Shown here piece after piece: positions 42,407-52,265 of a stretch of DNA of 64,000 nucleotides. The stretch is from an uncultured Gammaproteobacteria bacterium (GTDB lineage Bacteria > Pseudomonadota > Gammaproteobacteria > Steroidobacterales > Foliamicaceae): contig OX639965.1 in NCBI GenBank assembly GCA_951828235.1, positions 434,001-498,000 on the forward strand. Reading direction: 5' to 3'. The translations under genes were made by a program, and so were the position numbers. Under the pieces are notes generated by a model. The model saw only the letters and a program-made list of their open reading frames with translations, was not told the DNA's origin and did not search any database. Positions within the stretch are counted from its first letter, which is position 1, and each line of letters starts with the position of its first letter.

Positions 42407-43237
42407 TCAGGAAAAACAGTGCTCGGGGGCCGGATATTCGCCTGACTTGACGGCCTGCACGTAAGCTTCGCAGGCCGCCTGCGGATCTTCCGCCCCGGTG
42501 ATGAAATTGCGCACGAACCGCGGCAAGGGACCCTGGGTGATGCCGAGCATGTCATAGAGGACCAGGATCTGACCGTCGACGTCAGGTCCCGCGCCGATGC
42601 CTATGACCGGCACCCGGCAGTGCCCGGCAATCGCCCGGCCCAGCTCGTTCGGCACGCACTCGAGCAGGACCACGTCGGCCCCCGATTCCTCCAGCCGGCG
42701 GGCGCTGGCCACCATTTGCTCCGCCTGCGAGGGGTCGCGACCGTGCACCTTGAATCCGCCGATCTTGTGGACCGACTGTGGGCGCAGGCCGATATGCGCG
42801 CATACCGGGATGTCGTGCCGCGCCAGGTGCTCCACGATCCTGCACTGGCCTTCACCGCCTTCCAGCTTGACCATCATTGCCGCGCCTTCCTGCATGAGCC
42901 GCACGGCATTGTCCAGCGCCTGTTCGGGCTCGCTGTAACTCATGAAGGGCATGTCGGCCACGAGGAAGGCATGGGTCAGCGCCCGGGCCACGTGCCGGCT
43001 GTGGTAGATGATGTCCTCCACCGTTACCGGCACGGTGGTGTCATGCCCCTGTATGACCATGCCCAGCGAATCGCCCACCAGCACCAGGTCCACTCCGGAC
43101 TGGTCCACCAGGCGGGCAAAGCTGGCGTCGTACGCAGTAAGGCAGGCGATGGGTTCGCGCTCCTTCTTCATCCGCGCCAGCGTGCTCACGTTCACCGGAG
43201 GCCGGCGCATGTCGCGCTGTTTCAGCTGAACGTACAC
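42407..43237 (-). CDS. panB: 3-methyl-2-oxobutanoate hydroxymethyltransferase
   Basis: First step of pantothenate synthesis, using methylene-THF. 276 residues, TIM barrel. Conserved stretches: ACLTAYDASFARLVDQSGVDLVLVGDSLGMV, MMVKLEGGEGQ, CAHIGLRPQSVHKIGGFKVHGR, and IGIGAGPDVDGQILVLYDMLG. Works with adjacent panC toward CoA. Start ATG 43237; earlier codons are not in frame. Confidence 0.97.
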   Translation of the reverse strand: MYVQLKQRDMRRPPVNVSTLARMKKEREPIACLTAYDASFARLVDQSGVDLVLVGDSLGMVIQGHDTTVPVTVEDIIYHSRHVARALTHAFLVADMPFMSYSEPEQALDNAVRLMQEGAAMMVKLEGGEGQCRIVEHLARHDIPVCAHIGLRPQSVHKIGGFKVHGRDPSQAEQMVASARRLEESGADVVLLECVPNELGRAIAGHCRVPVIGIGAGPDVDGQILVLYDMLGITQGPLPRFVRNFITGAEDPQAACEAYVQAVKSGEYPAPEHCFS

Positions 43238-43290
43238 GCGGGATGACCTAGGCTAGCGGGATTCGGAAACGCCGGGGCGCCCTGCGATGA

Positions 43291-43947
43291 TCAGACGACC
43301 AGGCCGCTGGGATCAAAGTAGGTGCGGCCGGACCGGGCCTGTTCCATTTCGTTGAGCAGCAGTTCGATGTGCGCATCGTTGTTGACCAGATCAATGGCTT
43401 CGGTGTTCACTATCAGTACCGGCGCCTCGTCGTAGTCCAGTATAAATCGCGCCATCGCCTCGTTGAGCAGCTCGAGGTATTCGGAGCTTATGCGCCTTTC
43501 CATCGGAATGCCGCGGTTGGCGATTCGCTTCAGGAGGGTTCGAACAGGCGTTTGCAGGAAAAGCACCAGATCCGGCACCGGCGGATCGATCGCGACAGCC
43601 TCGCGCACCATATCGTAAACCTGCAATTCATCCGGCGCCAGCGTGCACTCGGCATAAACCCGGTCACGTTCCAGCAGAAAGTCGCTGATGCGGGTGGTCG
43701 GGAACAGGTCGTCCTTCTTGATGCGTTCGGCGAGTTGCGTGCGGTGGAGCAGAAAATAGAGCTGGGAAGGCAGCGCGGCCTGGGTGACCCCGTTGTAGAA
43801 GCGCTCCAGAAAGGGGTTGCCGTGCGGCGCCTCCACGATCAGCTCGCCGTTCATCCGGTCCGCCAGCAAGTGCGCGACCGTGGACTTGCCGGCGCCGATG
43901 CAGCCTTCGACAGCGATGTATCGGCCGCTATCGGACCGTTTTTTCAT
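43291..43947 (-). CDS. Deoxynucleoside kinase (dAK/dGK family)
   Basis: 218 residues. P-loop EGCIGAGKSTVAHLLADRM, the active-site SDFLLERDRVYAECTL with the ERS/ERD-type segment, and the lid with RISSEYLELLNEAM match bacterial deoxynucleoside kinases. Salvages purine or other deoxynucleosides; base preference is not clear. It overlaps the pcnB end by 20 bases and precedes panB. Many relatives have folK in this interval; no folK is present here. Confidence 0.9.
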   Translation of the reverse strand: MKKRSDSGRYIAVEGCIGAGKSTVAHLLADRMNGELIVEAPHGNPFLERFYNGVTQAALPSQLYFLLHRTQLAERIKKDDLFPTTRISDFLLERDRVYAECTLAPDELQVYDMVREAVAIDPPVPDLVLFLQTPVRTLLKRIANRGIPMERRISSEYLELLNEAMARFILDYDEAPVLIVNTEAIDLVNNDAHIELLLNEMEQARSGRTYFDPSGLVV

Positions 43948-45256
43948 TTCCGTGCGAATTCCGTTTGCCGCCGCGGCCCGATTTCACGCGGCGGCGCTTC
44001 GACCAGGAACGCGAGGGCGCCAACCCTGCCCTCTTCTGCCAGTAGAGAACACACTGTTCGTCGATTTCACCCAGGCGCCGCCGCAGACACAGCAGGCGAT
44101 AAGCCGGGCGGAACAGCGGATGCTTCAGCGTCTGGTTCACACGCCGCCGCGGCTGTGCCTCCAGCAGCGCTTGCCGTGCGAGCACGTCCTCCATGTCCGC
44201 CATCATTCTTTTCGTCGGCCGCAGTCCGTACTTGCTGTCCTTAACAATCCCGCGGAAGGCTTCGGTAATCTGCCTGTAGCGGGGACTCTTGCTGCCGCCG
44301 GCAGCCACGGCCCGTGAAGTGGGCCCCCAGTAGAACACGCACAACAGGAACATAAGGCTGGCGTGAGAACCCTCGCTCAGTCTCCTGTCGGTGGCTGCAA
44401 GGGCATCGTGAACAAATTCCCCGGCCTTAGGCTCGGACTCCATCCACGGACCCAGAAACGGAAACAGTTCGTCGAGCAGCCCGAAGCGGCGCAGCTGTTC
44501 AAAGCTGGCAACGGCATGTCCGGCAAGGAACAGCTTGCGTACTTCTTCCAGGAGGCGGGCAGTCGGCTCCGCCCTGAGCAACCGGGCCATTTCCGGAATC
44601 GGCTTCGAGCAACGGGCGTCCAGCTTGCAGCCCAGCTTGGCCGCAAAGCGCGCGCCGCGCAGCATCCGCACAGGGTCCTCCTCATAGCGAAGGCGCGGTT
44701 CGCCGATCAGGCGCAGCCGGCGAGCGGCAATGTCCTTGAGGCCACCGACGTGATCGATAATGCGCCCTTCGGCGTAATCCCAGTACAGCGCATTGATCGT
44801 GAAATCGCGCCTCAGGACGTCTTCTTCAAGGCTCCCGAATCGGTTGTCCCGCAGGATGCGTCCATTGTTTCCCCTGACCACCAGGCCCTTCGGGTCCGAT
44901 GCTTCCTCGCCTGTTCCGCGAAACGTGGCGACCTCGATGTACTCGCGTCCGAACATCACGTGCGCCAGGCGAAACCGGCGCCCGATGAGCAGCACCCTGC
45001 GGAACAGCTTCTTGACCTGTTCCGGCCTGGCGTCGGTAACGATGTCAAAGTCCTTGGGCTTGAGATTCAGCAGCAGGTCGCGCACGCCGCCACCCACCAC
45101 ACAGGCGCGATAACCCGCCCGGTGCAGGCCGCGTAGCACCCTTGCAACGTTGGACGGAAGCTGCCGCGCCTGAATGCGCGGTTCGCCCGAATTGATTTTC
45201 AGCGCCGTTGTTTTGATCGAGTACGGGACTCCGACTGCGAATGTCGCGGCGCGCAT
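43928..45256 (-). CDS. pcnB: Poly(A) polymerase I
   Basis: Adds 3' poly(A) tails that promote RNA decay. 442 residues from ATG 45256 (MRAATFAVGVPYSIK); an upstream in-frame ATG at 45322 would begin only 5 bases from the divergent tRNA. The nucleotidyltransferase core has VVGGGVRDLLLNLKPKDFDIVTDA and EEDVLRRDFTINALYWD; the RNA-binding part has EDPVRMLRGARFAAKLG. The C-terminus is strongly basic (SWSKRRRVKSGRGGKR), typical of PcnB rather than CCA-adding enzyme. Confidence 0.94.
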   Translation of the reverse strand: MRAATFAVGVPYSIKTTALKINSGEPRIQARQLPSNVARVLRGLHRAGYRACVVGGGVRDLLLNLKPKDFDIVTDARPEQVKKLFRRVLLIGRRFRLAHVMFGREYIEVATFRGTGEEASDPKGLVVRGNNGRILRDNRFGSLEEDVLRRDFTINALYWDYAEGRIIDHVGGLKDIAARRLRLIGEPRLRYEEDPVRMLRGARFAAKLGCKLDARCSKPIPEMARLLRAEPTARLLEEVRKLFLAGHAVASFEQLRRFGLLDELFPFLGPWMESEPKAGEFVHDALAATDRRLSEGSHASLMFLLCVFYWGPTSRAVAAGGSKSPRYRQITEAFRGIVKDSKYGLRPTKRMMADMEDVLARQALLEAQPRRRVNQTLKHPLFRPAYRLLCLRRRLGEIDEQCVLYWQKRAGLAPSRSWSKRRRVKSGRGGKRNSHGNEKTVR

Positions 45257-45282
45257 GTGAAGCACGCCCTGCTTCGGCTGCC

Positions 45283-45288
45283 TATAAT
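45283..45288 (+). promoter_or_regulatory. Candidate -10 element for tRNA-Glu
   Basis: A perfect TATAAT 39 bases before the tRNA 5' end in a short intergenic region. No good -35 is visible at 16-18 bases upstream. A reverse-strand ATAATA read could also serve pcnB. Confidence 0.4.
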
Positions 45289-45327
45289 ATCGCACGGCGA
45301 ACGCGCCGCGCCTTGAGCGCACAATAC

Positions 45328-45402
45328 GCTCCCTTCGTCTAGGGGTCAGGACACCAGGCTCTCAATCTGGAAACAGGGGTTCGATTCCCCTAGGGAGCGC
45401 CA
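45328..45402 (+). tRNA. tRNA-Glu (anticodon CTC)
   Basis: Full cloverleaf, with encoded CCA end. Acceptor GCTCCCT pairs with AGGGAGC, discriminator G. The anticodon stem CCAGG/TCTGG encloses loop CTCTCAA with CTC at 45361-45363, reading GAG. T-arm GGGGTTCGATTCCCC matches glutamate tRNAs. Sits between pcnB and lptG, on the opposite strand to both. Confidence 0.97.
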
Positions 45403-45422
45403 TATCCGCATACGACATTCGC

Positions 45423-46514
45423 TCAATCCGGGGCCCGGCGCCGGCGCAGCCGGTCGGCGCGTATCAGGAGCAGGATCACGGCCAGGCCCAGAAGGAAAGT
45501 AGGCGCCCAGCCCGCCAGCCAGGGCGGCAGCCCGTAGAGCTGGCCGGCTTCGGCCACTCCGCGGTTAGCCAGAAACCAGATCAGTGCGATGCCCAGGCCC
45601 AGCGCCGCCCGGGCGCCGCCTCCCAGGGTCCTTCTGTTGGTAAAGACCAGAGGTAAGGCAAGCACGCACATAAGCGCCACCGCCGCCATGGTCGCCAGCC
45701 GCGACTGCATCTCCAGCCGGAAGCGCTGACCGCTGAGCTGGTTCGCCTCCAGGTAGCGCGCGTAGCGCGAAAGGCTGCCGATTGTCATCAGGTCGGGGCG
45801 CAACTCGACGAGTTCGACGATATCGGGGCTCAAGCGCGTTTCCGTGACCCTGAGATCGCTGTACGACACCCGCGTGCCTTCCGCGCCGATCACGGTCTCC
45901 TCATAGCCTCCGAGTTCCAGCTTGCCGTCCTCGTTGATCCTGGCGGCCCGCGCCCGGCCGAAAGTGCCGATTCCGCCCGGCGCCAGACGGAACAGGAACG
46001 CGCTCGCGTAGCCCTCCCCTTCGCCGCCGGGCCGGAGATTCAGAATCAGGTCGCCGTCGCGCATCCACACGCTTTCACCCTGGGTCAGCGCCGGTGTCGG
46101 GTTGAGTGCGGCGGCCCGCATGCGTTTGCCCAGAGCATGCATGGGTGGGGCCAGCGACTCACCGAGGAACACGGCCAGCAGGAGAAACAGCGCCCCCGCG
46201 GCCCACACCGGAACCGACAGCCTTAGCACCGAAACGCCGGAAGCCCTGGCCACCGTCAGTTCGTTGTGAGCGGAAAAATTGCCCAGCGCAAGAAACGTCC
46301 CGATAATCGCGGCCGCGGGCAAGGCGTCGAACGCGAATTGGGGCATGCGCAACGCGGCATAGGCCAGGCCGTCGAGCAGCGTGTACGTACCCTGGCCCGC
46401 CATGCGGGACTGCTGGGCGAAATCCACGAACAGCGAGAGCGACATGAGCGCGCACAGGCAAACGAGCACCAGCGGCACCACGCCGCGCAGCAAGTATCGG
46501 TCGAGGAGCGTCAT
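45423..46514 (-). CDS. lptG: LPS export ABC transporter permease LptG
   Basis: Inner-membrane permease, partner of LptF and LptB. 363 residues from ATG 46514, overlapping the lptF stop. Starts MTLLDRYLLRGVVPLVLVCL; three N-terminal and three C-terminal membrane segments flank a periplasmic jellyroll domain. NFSAHNELTVARASGVSVLRL is the cytoplasmic coupling-helix region, and a late RRTLGGGARAALGLGIALIWF is typical of LptG. The frame extends to 46853 upstream but that is inside lptF. Confidence 0.95.
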   Translation of the reverse strand: MTLLDRYLLRGVVPLVLVCLCALMSLSLFVDFAQQSRMAGQGTYTLLDGLAYAALRMPQFAFDALPAAAIIGTFLALGNFSAHNELTVARASGVSVLRLSVPVWAAGALFLLLAVFLGESLAPPMHALGKRMRAAALNPTPALTQGESVWMRDGDLILNLRPGGEGEGYASAFLFRLAPGGIGTFGRARAARINEDGKLELGGYEETVIGAEGTRVSYSDLRVTETRLSPDIVELVELRPDLMTIGSLSRYARYLEANQLSGQRFRLEMQSRLATMAAVALMCVLALPLVFTNRRTLGGGARAALGLGIALIWFLANRGVAEAGQLYGLPPWLAGWAPTFLLGLAVILLLIRADRLRRRRAPD

Positions 46515-47611
46515 GCCGTGCGCACGGCGCGGATTCGCCGGCTGAATTGCTTGAGCCGATGCGAATCGCCCATCCCGAAATACGCGGCGGCCGCCAGGGC
46601 CAGCAACAGGTGAACCCACCACACGCCGAGCCACAGCGGCGTGATTCCCTGCGTGGCCCAGGAAAGCGCCGCGGTGACCAGGTTGGTATAGATCACGTAC
46701 ACCAGCAATGCCCAGGGCAGCGAGGCGAAGCGGCTCTGGCGCGGCAGCCGGCGGCTCAGGGGAAGCGCCATCACGGCCAGGATCAGCAGGACGAGGGGCG
46801 CGGAAAGGCGGCGCTGCAGTTCCAGCGACGATTCCGGATCGCCTCGCAACCACAATTCCGAACTGGGCACCGCGTCCATCTTCGTTGCCCCGGACTCCGC
46901 GTCGGGCATGATCGCCGGTATACCGTGCTCGGCAAAACGCACGATGCGGATCTGCGCCTCGCCCGGCCAGCCGTCGTACAGTACGCCGTCGTAGAAGGTC
47001 ACCATGCGCACCATCGGGTCCGCGGTTTCCCGCAAGGCCATCCGATCGGTCACGATGATCTGCATGCGCCCGTCCACGCGCCTGTGGGCGAACACCCGGT
47101 AGAGCTGCCCCTGCTCGTCCGCCTCCTCGGAATACACCACTCCCTGGCCGCCCATGGAAACGAAATGACCCGGCTCCAGCCGGCGCAGGTCGCCCATGGA
47201 AGCTGCCTCCCGCTCCAGTTCATCCGCCGCGCTGCGCGCGGCGGGCGCCAGGTCCAGGGTCATCCAGCAGGCCAGCGCGGCCACCGGCAAGGCCAGCGCA
47301 AGCACCGGCCTGAGCTGGGAACGGGCGCCGTATCCGCAGGCCCGGATCACGGGCAACTCGCTGTCGCGGTACAGGCGCCCAAGTGCCAGGAGCAACCCGA
47401 AGAACAGCGCAGCCGGCATGATCACCGGCAGGTACTGCAGGCAGGTGTAGCCGATCATCGGCAGCACAGCGTCGCGGGGCAGGCTTTGCTCGGCTGCCGC
47501 GGACAGTATGCGAACGCACTGGTTAGTCCCCAGCAGGACCAGCAGAACCGCCAGCGCGCCGGTAAACGCCACCAGGCCCTCGCGAAAGATGTAGCGGTCC
47601 AGGATGCGCAT
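46511..47611 (-). CDS. lptF: LPS export ABC transporter permease LptF
   Basis: 366 residues, MRILDRYIFREGLVAFTGAL at the N-terminus. Six membrane segments in the 3+3 LptF/LptG layout with a periplasmic beta-jellyroll. The segment GRLYRDSELPVIRACGYG is the coupling region. Together with LptB (encoded at 6068) and LptC it forms the LPS extractor. Divergent from pepA across a hairpin repeat, as in many gammaproteobacteria. Confidence 0.95.
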   Translation of the reverse strand: MRILDRYIFREGLVAFTGALAVLLVLLGTNQCVRILSAAAEQSLPRDAVLPMIGYTCLQYLPVIMPAALFFGLLLALGRLYRDSELPVIRACGYGARSQLRPVLALALPVAALACWMTLDLAPAARSAADELEREAASMGDLRRLEPGHFVSMGGQGVVYSEEADEQGQLYRVFAHRRVDGRMQIIVTDRMALRETADPMVRMVTFYDGVLYDGWPGEAQIRIVRFAEHGIPAIMPDAESGATKMDAVPSSELWLRGDPESSLELQRRLSAPLVLLILAVMALPLSRRLPRQSRFASLPWALLVYVIYTNLVTAALSWATQGITPLWLGVWWVHLLLALAAAAYFGMGDSHRLKQFSRRIRAVRTA

Positions 47612-47660
47612 CAGTACCGTGCCGCAACCCTGGCGTCATCCCTTAAGTGGCTGCCAAGGA

Positions 47661-47760
47661 CGCCTTTCCCCTGCCCGTCCCGCCGGGGAGGCGCCATCCT
47701 GGCTCGGTTCCGCCATCCCTGGCTCCAACGCTCCCCGGCAGGACGGGCAGGGGAAAGGCG
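47661..47760. repeat. Hairpin (foldback) repeat, copy A
   Basis: 30-base arms (47661-47690, 47731-47760) pair with a single mismatch (47681 with 47740) around a 40-base loop. The loop end (TCCGCCATCCCTGGCTCCAAC) and the stem tip GGGGAG/CTCCCC match the copy at 59211, but the rest of the stem is different. Occupies the 249-base space between divergent lptF and pepA. Confidence 0.85.
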
Positions 47761-47860
47761 CAGGTTGCAGGCCTCAAAGGCAATAGAATGAGCCACCGTT
47801 ACGGCCTGCGAGGAATGCCCTAAAGCAGCGCCGTTGGCCGAGTTTTCAAGAGGCGACCGC

Positions 47861-49345
47861 ATGCAATTCGAAATCACCACGGAGAAGTTGAACAGTTTAC
47901 AAGCTGACCTGGCGATAGCGCCCGTCTATCAGGACGGCACTCCCGCGAAGGCCACCGCCGGTTTGAGCGGGGGCATGCGCAAGCAGATCAGCGATGCGAT
48001 GGCTTCGGGCGACATTCGGGGCAGGCCCGGAGATACGCTGCTTCTTACCCATACCGGCAGACTGGGCGTGCGCCATCTGCTGCTCGCCGGCCTCGGCAAC
48101 AAGGACAAGCTTGATGCCACCGGCTGGCGCAAGGCGGTGGGGGCCGCCGCAAAGAGGGCCGAGCGGTCAAGCGCGAGAACGGTGGTCAACCTGATGGGGC
48201 TGGAAGACGTGCCGGGCATGGACGCAACGGGCAAGGCGCGGAGTTTCGCCGAACAGTGGGTCTACGCCACCTATCGCTACACGGCGACCCGCAAGAAGGC
48301 GAAAGACACGCGGCCGAAGGACCGCCGGCTCACCGTCGCAATCGATGGCGATGACGAAGCCGCGCAGGCGAAATCGGGCCTCAGGCAGGGTCGCGCCATC
48401 GGACGGGCCTGCAACTATGCGCGCGAACTGGGCAACCTGCCGGCCAACGTCTGCACCCCGGCCTACCTGGAGTCGGAGGCCCGCAAGCTGGCGAGCCGCA
48501 GCACCCGCGTAACCGCCGACATTCTCCAGGAAGAGGAAATGAAGGAACTGGGCATGAACTCGCTGCTGTCGGTTTGCGAAGGCAGCGAGCTGAGGCCCCG
48601 ACTGATCGTGCTGCATTACCGGGGCGGGCCGGAAGATTCGCCGCCGGTGGCCCTGGTCGGCAAGGGCGTGACCTTCGACACCGGCGGGATTTCGCTGAAA
48701 CCCGGCCGGGCGATGGACGAGATGAAGTTCGACATGAGCGGCGCCGGCTCGGTGCTGGCGGCCCTGCATGCCACGATCGAACTCAGGCTCCCGATCAACC
48801 TAGTGGTCCTGGCGGCGGCGGTCGAGAACATGCCCAGCGGGCGCGCCACCAAGCCGGGCGACATCGTCAAGGCGATGTCCGGCGAAACCATCGAGATCCT
48901 CAATACGGACGCCGAGGGCCGGCTGATACTGGCCGACGCGCTCTACTATTCGCTGCGCTACAAGCCCTCGAAAATCGTCGACGTCGCCACCCTTACGGGC
49001 GCCTGTCTGATGGCGCTGGGCAGGCACTACAGCGGATTGTTCGCCAACAACGACGAACTCGCCGAAGAACTGCGCAAGGCCGGCGAGAAGGCCAGCGACC
49101 CGGCCTGGCGACTGCCCGTGGGCCCCGAATACATGCCGGACCTGAAGAGCAACTTCGCCGACATGGCCAACATCGGCTCGCGCTTCGCCGGCGCCACGAC
49201 CGCCGCCTGCTTCCTGTCGCGATTCGTCAAGGACGCGCACTGGGCGCACCTGGATATCGCCGGCACGGCATGGAAGACGGGAGGCGGCAAGGGCAGCACG
49301 GGACGGCCCGTGCCCCTGCTTACCGAGTTCCTGCTGGGCCAGTAG
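47861..49345 (+). CDS. pepA: Leucyl aminopeptidase
   Basis: M17 dimetal aminopeptidase removing N-terminal residues in the cytoplasm. 494 residues from ATG 47861, which has AAGAGG upstream; a TTG at 47834 is in frame. Metal site: LVGKGVTFDTGGISLKPG, DEMKFDMSGAGSV and the signature NTDAEGRLILADAL. In E. coli PepA also binds DNA at the carAB and cer sites. holC, found between pepA and valS in many relatives, is missing. Confidence 0.96.
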   Translation: MQFEITTEKLNSLQADLAIAPVYQDGTPAKATAGLSGGMRKQISDAMASGDIRGRPGDTLLLTHTGRLGVRHLLLAGLGNKDKLDATGWRKAVGAAAKRAERSSARTVVNLMGLEDVPGMDATGKARSFAEQWVYATYRYTATRKKAKDTRPKDRRLTVAIDGDDEAAQAKSGLRQGRAIGRACNYARELGNLPANVCTPAYLESEARKLASRSTRVTADILQEEEMKELGMNSLLSVCEGSELRPRLIVLHYRGGPEDSPPVALVGKGVTFDTGGISLKPGRAMDEMKFDMSGAGSVLAALHATIELRLPINLVVLAAAVENMPSGRATKPGDIVKAMSGETIEILNTDAEGRLILADALYYSLRYKPSKIVDVATLTGACLMALGRHYSGLFANNDELAEELRKAGEKASDPAWRLPVGPEYMPDLKSNFADMANIGSRFAGATTAACFLSRFVKDAHWAHLDIAGTAWKTGGGKGSTGRPVPLLTEFLLGQ

Positions 49346-49386
49346 CCGGGCAGAGTTATGCGGGCTGACACCCGGTTGCGCGAAAC

Positions 49387-52200
49387 GTGAGTCCGCCGGG
49401 CGGGCAACTGCCGGCGGAGCGCTACCGCCCGGCTGAACTGGAGGGCGAAGCCTACCGCCGCTGGGAGCAGGCGGGCTGGTTCGCTCCGAAGGGAGACGGG
49501 CCGCCCTTCTGCATTGTCATCCCGCCTCCCAACGTCACCGGCAGCCTGCACATGGGCCACGCCTTCCAGGACACGGTCATGGACGCGCTTACCCGCTACC
49601 ACCGCATGCGCGGCGACTGCACACTCTGGCAGCCGGGCGTGGACCATGCCGGCATCGCTACCCAGATGGTAGTGGAGCGGCAGCTTGAAGCCGAAGGCCT
49701 GAGCCGCCGCGAACTGGGGCGCGAAGAGTTCGTCCGGCGGGTCTGGGCCTGGAAGGAGTCGTCCGGCGGGCGGATCGGTGACCAGTTGCGCAGGCTCGGC
49801 GCGTCTCTGGACTTCTCGCGCGACTGCTTCACGCTGGACGAAGCCCGCAGCCGGGCGGTCACGGAGGTTTTCGTGCGATTGCACGACGAGGGCCTGATCT
49901 ACCGTGGACAGCGACTGGTGAACTGGGACCCCGTGCTGCAGACCGCCCTTTCCGACCTGGAAGTGGTGTCCAGCGAGGAAGACGGCCACCTCTGGCGTCT
50001 GCGCTACCCGCTGACGGACGGAGAGGGCGCCGTGGAGGTGGACACCACGCGCCCGGAAACGATGCTGGGAGACACAGGCGTGGCGGTGCATCCCTCCGAC
50101 GATCGCTACCGGAGCCTGGTGGGCCGGATGGTGCGCCTGCCGCTGGTCGGGCGGGAAATCCCCATCGTGGCGGACGAGGCGGTGGACCCGGAGTTCGGCA
50201 CCGGTTGCGTAAAGATCACCCCCGCGCACGACTTCACCGACTACGAAATCGGCCGGCGCAACGGCCTGCCTGCGATCAACGTGCTCACCGCCCGGGCCCG
50301 GATCAGCGACGCGGCGCCGGCGGAGTTTGCGGGGCTGGACCGGTTCGATGCCCGCAAGGCCGTGGTGGAGAAACTCAGGGAACAGGGGGCGCTGACGGGC
50401 GTGACCCGCCATCGCCATGTGATTCCGCGCGGCGACCGCTCCCAGGCCGTGCTGGAACCCTTCCTGACCGACCAGTGGTACGTACGCGCGGCCGCGCTGG
50501 CGGAACCTGCAATCGCCGCGGTCGAGGACGGACGCGTGCGCTTCGTTCCGGAAAACTGGGCAGCCACCTATTTCGAGTGGATGCGCAATATCGAGGACTG
50601 GTGCATCAGCCGCCAGCTCTGGTGGGGGCACCGGATACCCGCCTGGTACGGCGAGGACGGCGCGATTTTCGTCGGCCGCGACCAAGCCGAGGCGAGGCGC
50701 CGGCACAAGCTGCTGGACGACTATCCGCTGCGGCAGGACGACGATGTGCTGGACACCTGGTTTTCCTCGGCCCTGTGGCCGTTCTCCACCCTGGGCTGGC
50801 CCGAGGACACGCCGGAACTGAAGCGCTTCTATCCCGGCACGGTGCTGGTTACCGGCTTCGACATCCTGTTCTTCTGGGTCGCGCGGATGATCATGATGGG
50901 GCTGAAGTTCATGGGAGACGTGCCATTCAGGGAGGTGTACGTGCACGGCCTGATCCGCGACCACGACGGCGATAAGATGTCCAAGTCCAGGGGCAACGTG
51001 ATCGACCCGCTGGACCTGATAGACGGTGTGGACCTGGACACGCTGGTGGCCAAACGGACAGCGGGCCTGATGCAGCCGCAGCTCGCCCCGCAGATCGAGA
51101 GCGCCACGCGCAGGCAGTTTCCCGAAGGCATCCCGGCATTCGGCGCCGATGCCGTGCGGTTCAGTTTCGCCGCCATGGCCAGCACCGGCCAGGACATCCG
51201 TTACGACCTTGAGCGAACCGCCGGCTACCGCAATTTCTGCACCAAGCTGTGGAACGCGGCCCGCTTCGTCTTCATGCAGGTCTCCGCCGGGAAGGAGGGC
51301 GGCGCGCCCGGAAGCAAGGACGGCGCGCCATCGTCAAGCGCCCACCTGGGACCCGCCGACCGCTGGATCGTCTCACGGCTGGGCAAGGCGCTTGCGGCAA
51401 CCGGCGAAGGGCTCGAGGGCTACCGCCTGGACCTGGCCAGCCGCGCCATGTACGACTTCGTGTGGCGCGAGTATTGCGACTGGTACCTGGAGCTCGCGAA
51501 GATCGTGCTGAACGGCGGCGACGAGCAGGCCGCCGCGGTCGCCCGGCATACCCTGGTTCGCGTGCTGGAGGCCGTGCTGCGGGCGTTGCATCCCTTCATG
51601 CCATTCATCACCGAGGCCTTGTGGCGGCGCACCGCTCCGCTGGCGGGAACCAGCGGCGAGAGCGTCATGATCGCGCCCTGGCCGGAAGCCGATGAGTTTC
51701 CGGCGGACCGCGAGGCGGAAGCCGAAATCGAATGGCTGCAGGGATTCGTCCTGGGGATACGGCAGATTCGCGGCGAACTGGACCTGCCGCCCGGGCGCCG
51801 TCTCGAGGTGCTGGCGCAGGGCGCCGGAAGAGCCGACCGGGAGCGGATGGAATCGCTGTCGCGGCTTCTTTACCCGATCGCGGGAATCGAGAAGCTCACG
51901 CTCATCGACGCCGATGCCGAGGCGCCGCCCGCCGCCGCCGCCCTGCACGGCGAGCTTCGGCTTCTTACGCCGCTCGCCGGCGTCATCGACCCCGCTGCCG
52001 AACGCGCCCGCCTCGACAAGCTCCGCGGGCAAGCGGCAAAGGCCCTGCAGGCGGCCGAAAACAAGCTCGACAATCCGCAGTTCCTCGCCAAGGCCCCGCC
52101 GGCAGTTGTCAAGGGTGTGCGCGACCGCCGCGAAGAGCTGACACGCGATCTTGAGAGCCTTCAGGAACAACTGGAAAGGCTGAAAAACCTGGACTCCTGA
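49387..52200 (+). CDS. valS: Valyl-tRNA synthetase
   Basis: Class I synthetase. 937 residues, starting at GTG 49387. HIGH motif: [41 protein letters not shown]. The CP1 editing domain contains [17 protein letters not shown]. The end has a predicted coiled coil ([22 protein letters not shown]) typical of ValRS. 41 bases after pepA, so probably co-transcribed. Confidence 0.97.
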   Translation: MSPPGGQLPAERYRPAELEGEAYRRWEQAGWFAPKGDGPPFCIVIPPPNVTGSLHMGHAFQDTVMDALTRYHRMRGDCTLWQPGVDHAGIATQMVVERQLEAEGLSRRELGREEFVRRVWAWKESSGGRIGDQLRRLGASLDFSRDCFTLDEARSRAVTEVFVRLHDEGLIYRGQRLVNWDPVLQTALSDLEVVSSEEDGHLWRLRYPLTDGEGAVEVDTTRPETMLGDTGVAVHPSDDRYRSLVGRMVRLPLVGREIPIVADEAVDPEFGTGCVKITPAHDFTDYEIGRRNGLPAINVLTARARISDAAPAEFAGLDRFDARKAVVEKLREQGALTGVTRHRHVIPRGDRSQAVLEPFLTDQWYVRAAALAEPAIAAVEDGRVRFVPENWAATYFEWMRNIEDWCISRQLWWGHRIPAWYGEDGAIFVGRDQAEARRRHKLLDDYPLRQDDDVLDTWFSSALWPFSTLGWPEDTPELKRFYPGTVLVTGFDILFFWVARMIMMGLKFMGDVPFREVYVHGLIRDHDGDKMSKSRGNVIDPLDLIDGVDLDTLVAKRTAGLMQPQLAPQIESATRRQFPEGIPAFGADAVRFSFAAMASTGQDIRYDLERTAGYRNFCTKLWNAARFVFMQVSAGKEGGAPGSKDGAPSSSAHLGPADRWIVSRLGKALAATGEGLEGYRLDLASRAMYDFVWREYCDWYLELAKIVLNGGDEQAAAVARHTLVRVLEAVLRALHPFMPFITEALWRRTAPLAGTSGESVMIAPWPEADEFPADREAEAEIEWLQGFVLGIRQIRGELDLPPGRRLEVLAQGAGRADRERMESLSRLLYPIAGIEKLTLIDADAEAPPAAAALHGELRLLTPLAGVIDPAAERARLDKLRGQAAKALQAAENKLDNPQFLAKAPPAVVKGVRDRREELTRDLESLQEQLERLKNLDS

Positions 52201-52265
52201 ACCGCCTGCGGCCAGTGCGCCGGATAGTACACTTGGCACGGTCCTGACCGAGGTGGAGTTGCAAG

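Noticed and set aside
47661..47760. Integron attC-like site
   Set aside because: Paired arms lack the RYYYAAC/GTTRRRY boxes and there is no integrase gene nearby.
49027..50964. Minus-strand open frame of 645 codons
   Set aside because: Antisense shadow of pepA and valS; composition rich in His, Arg, Gln and no domain.
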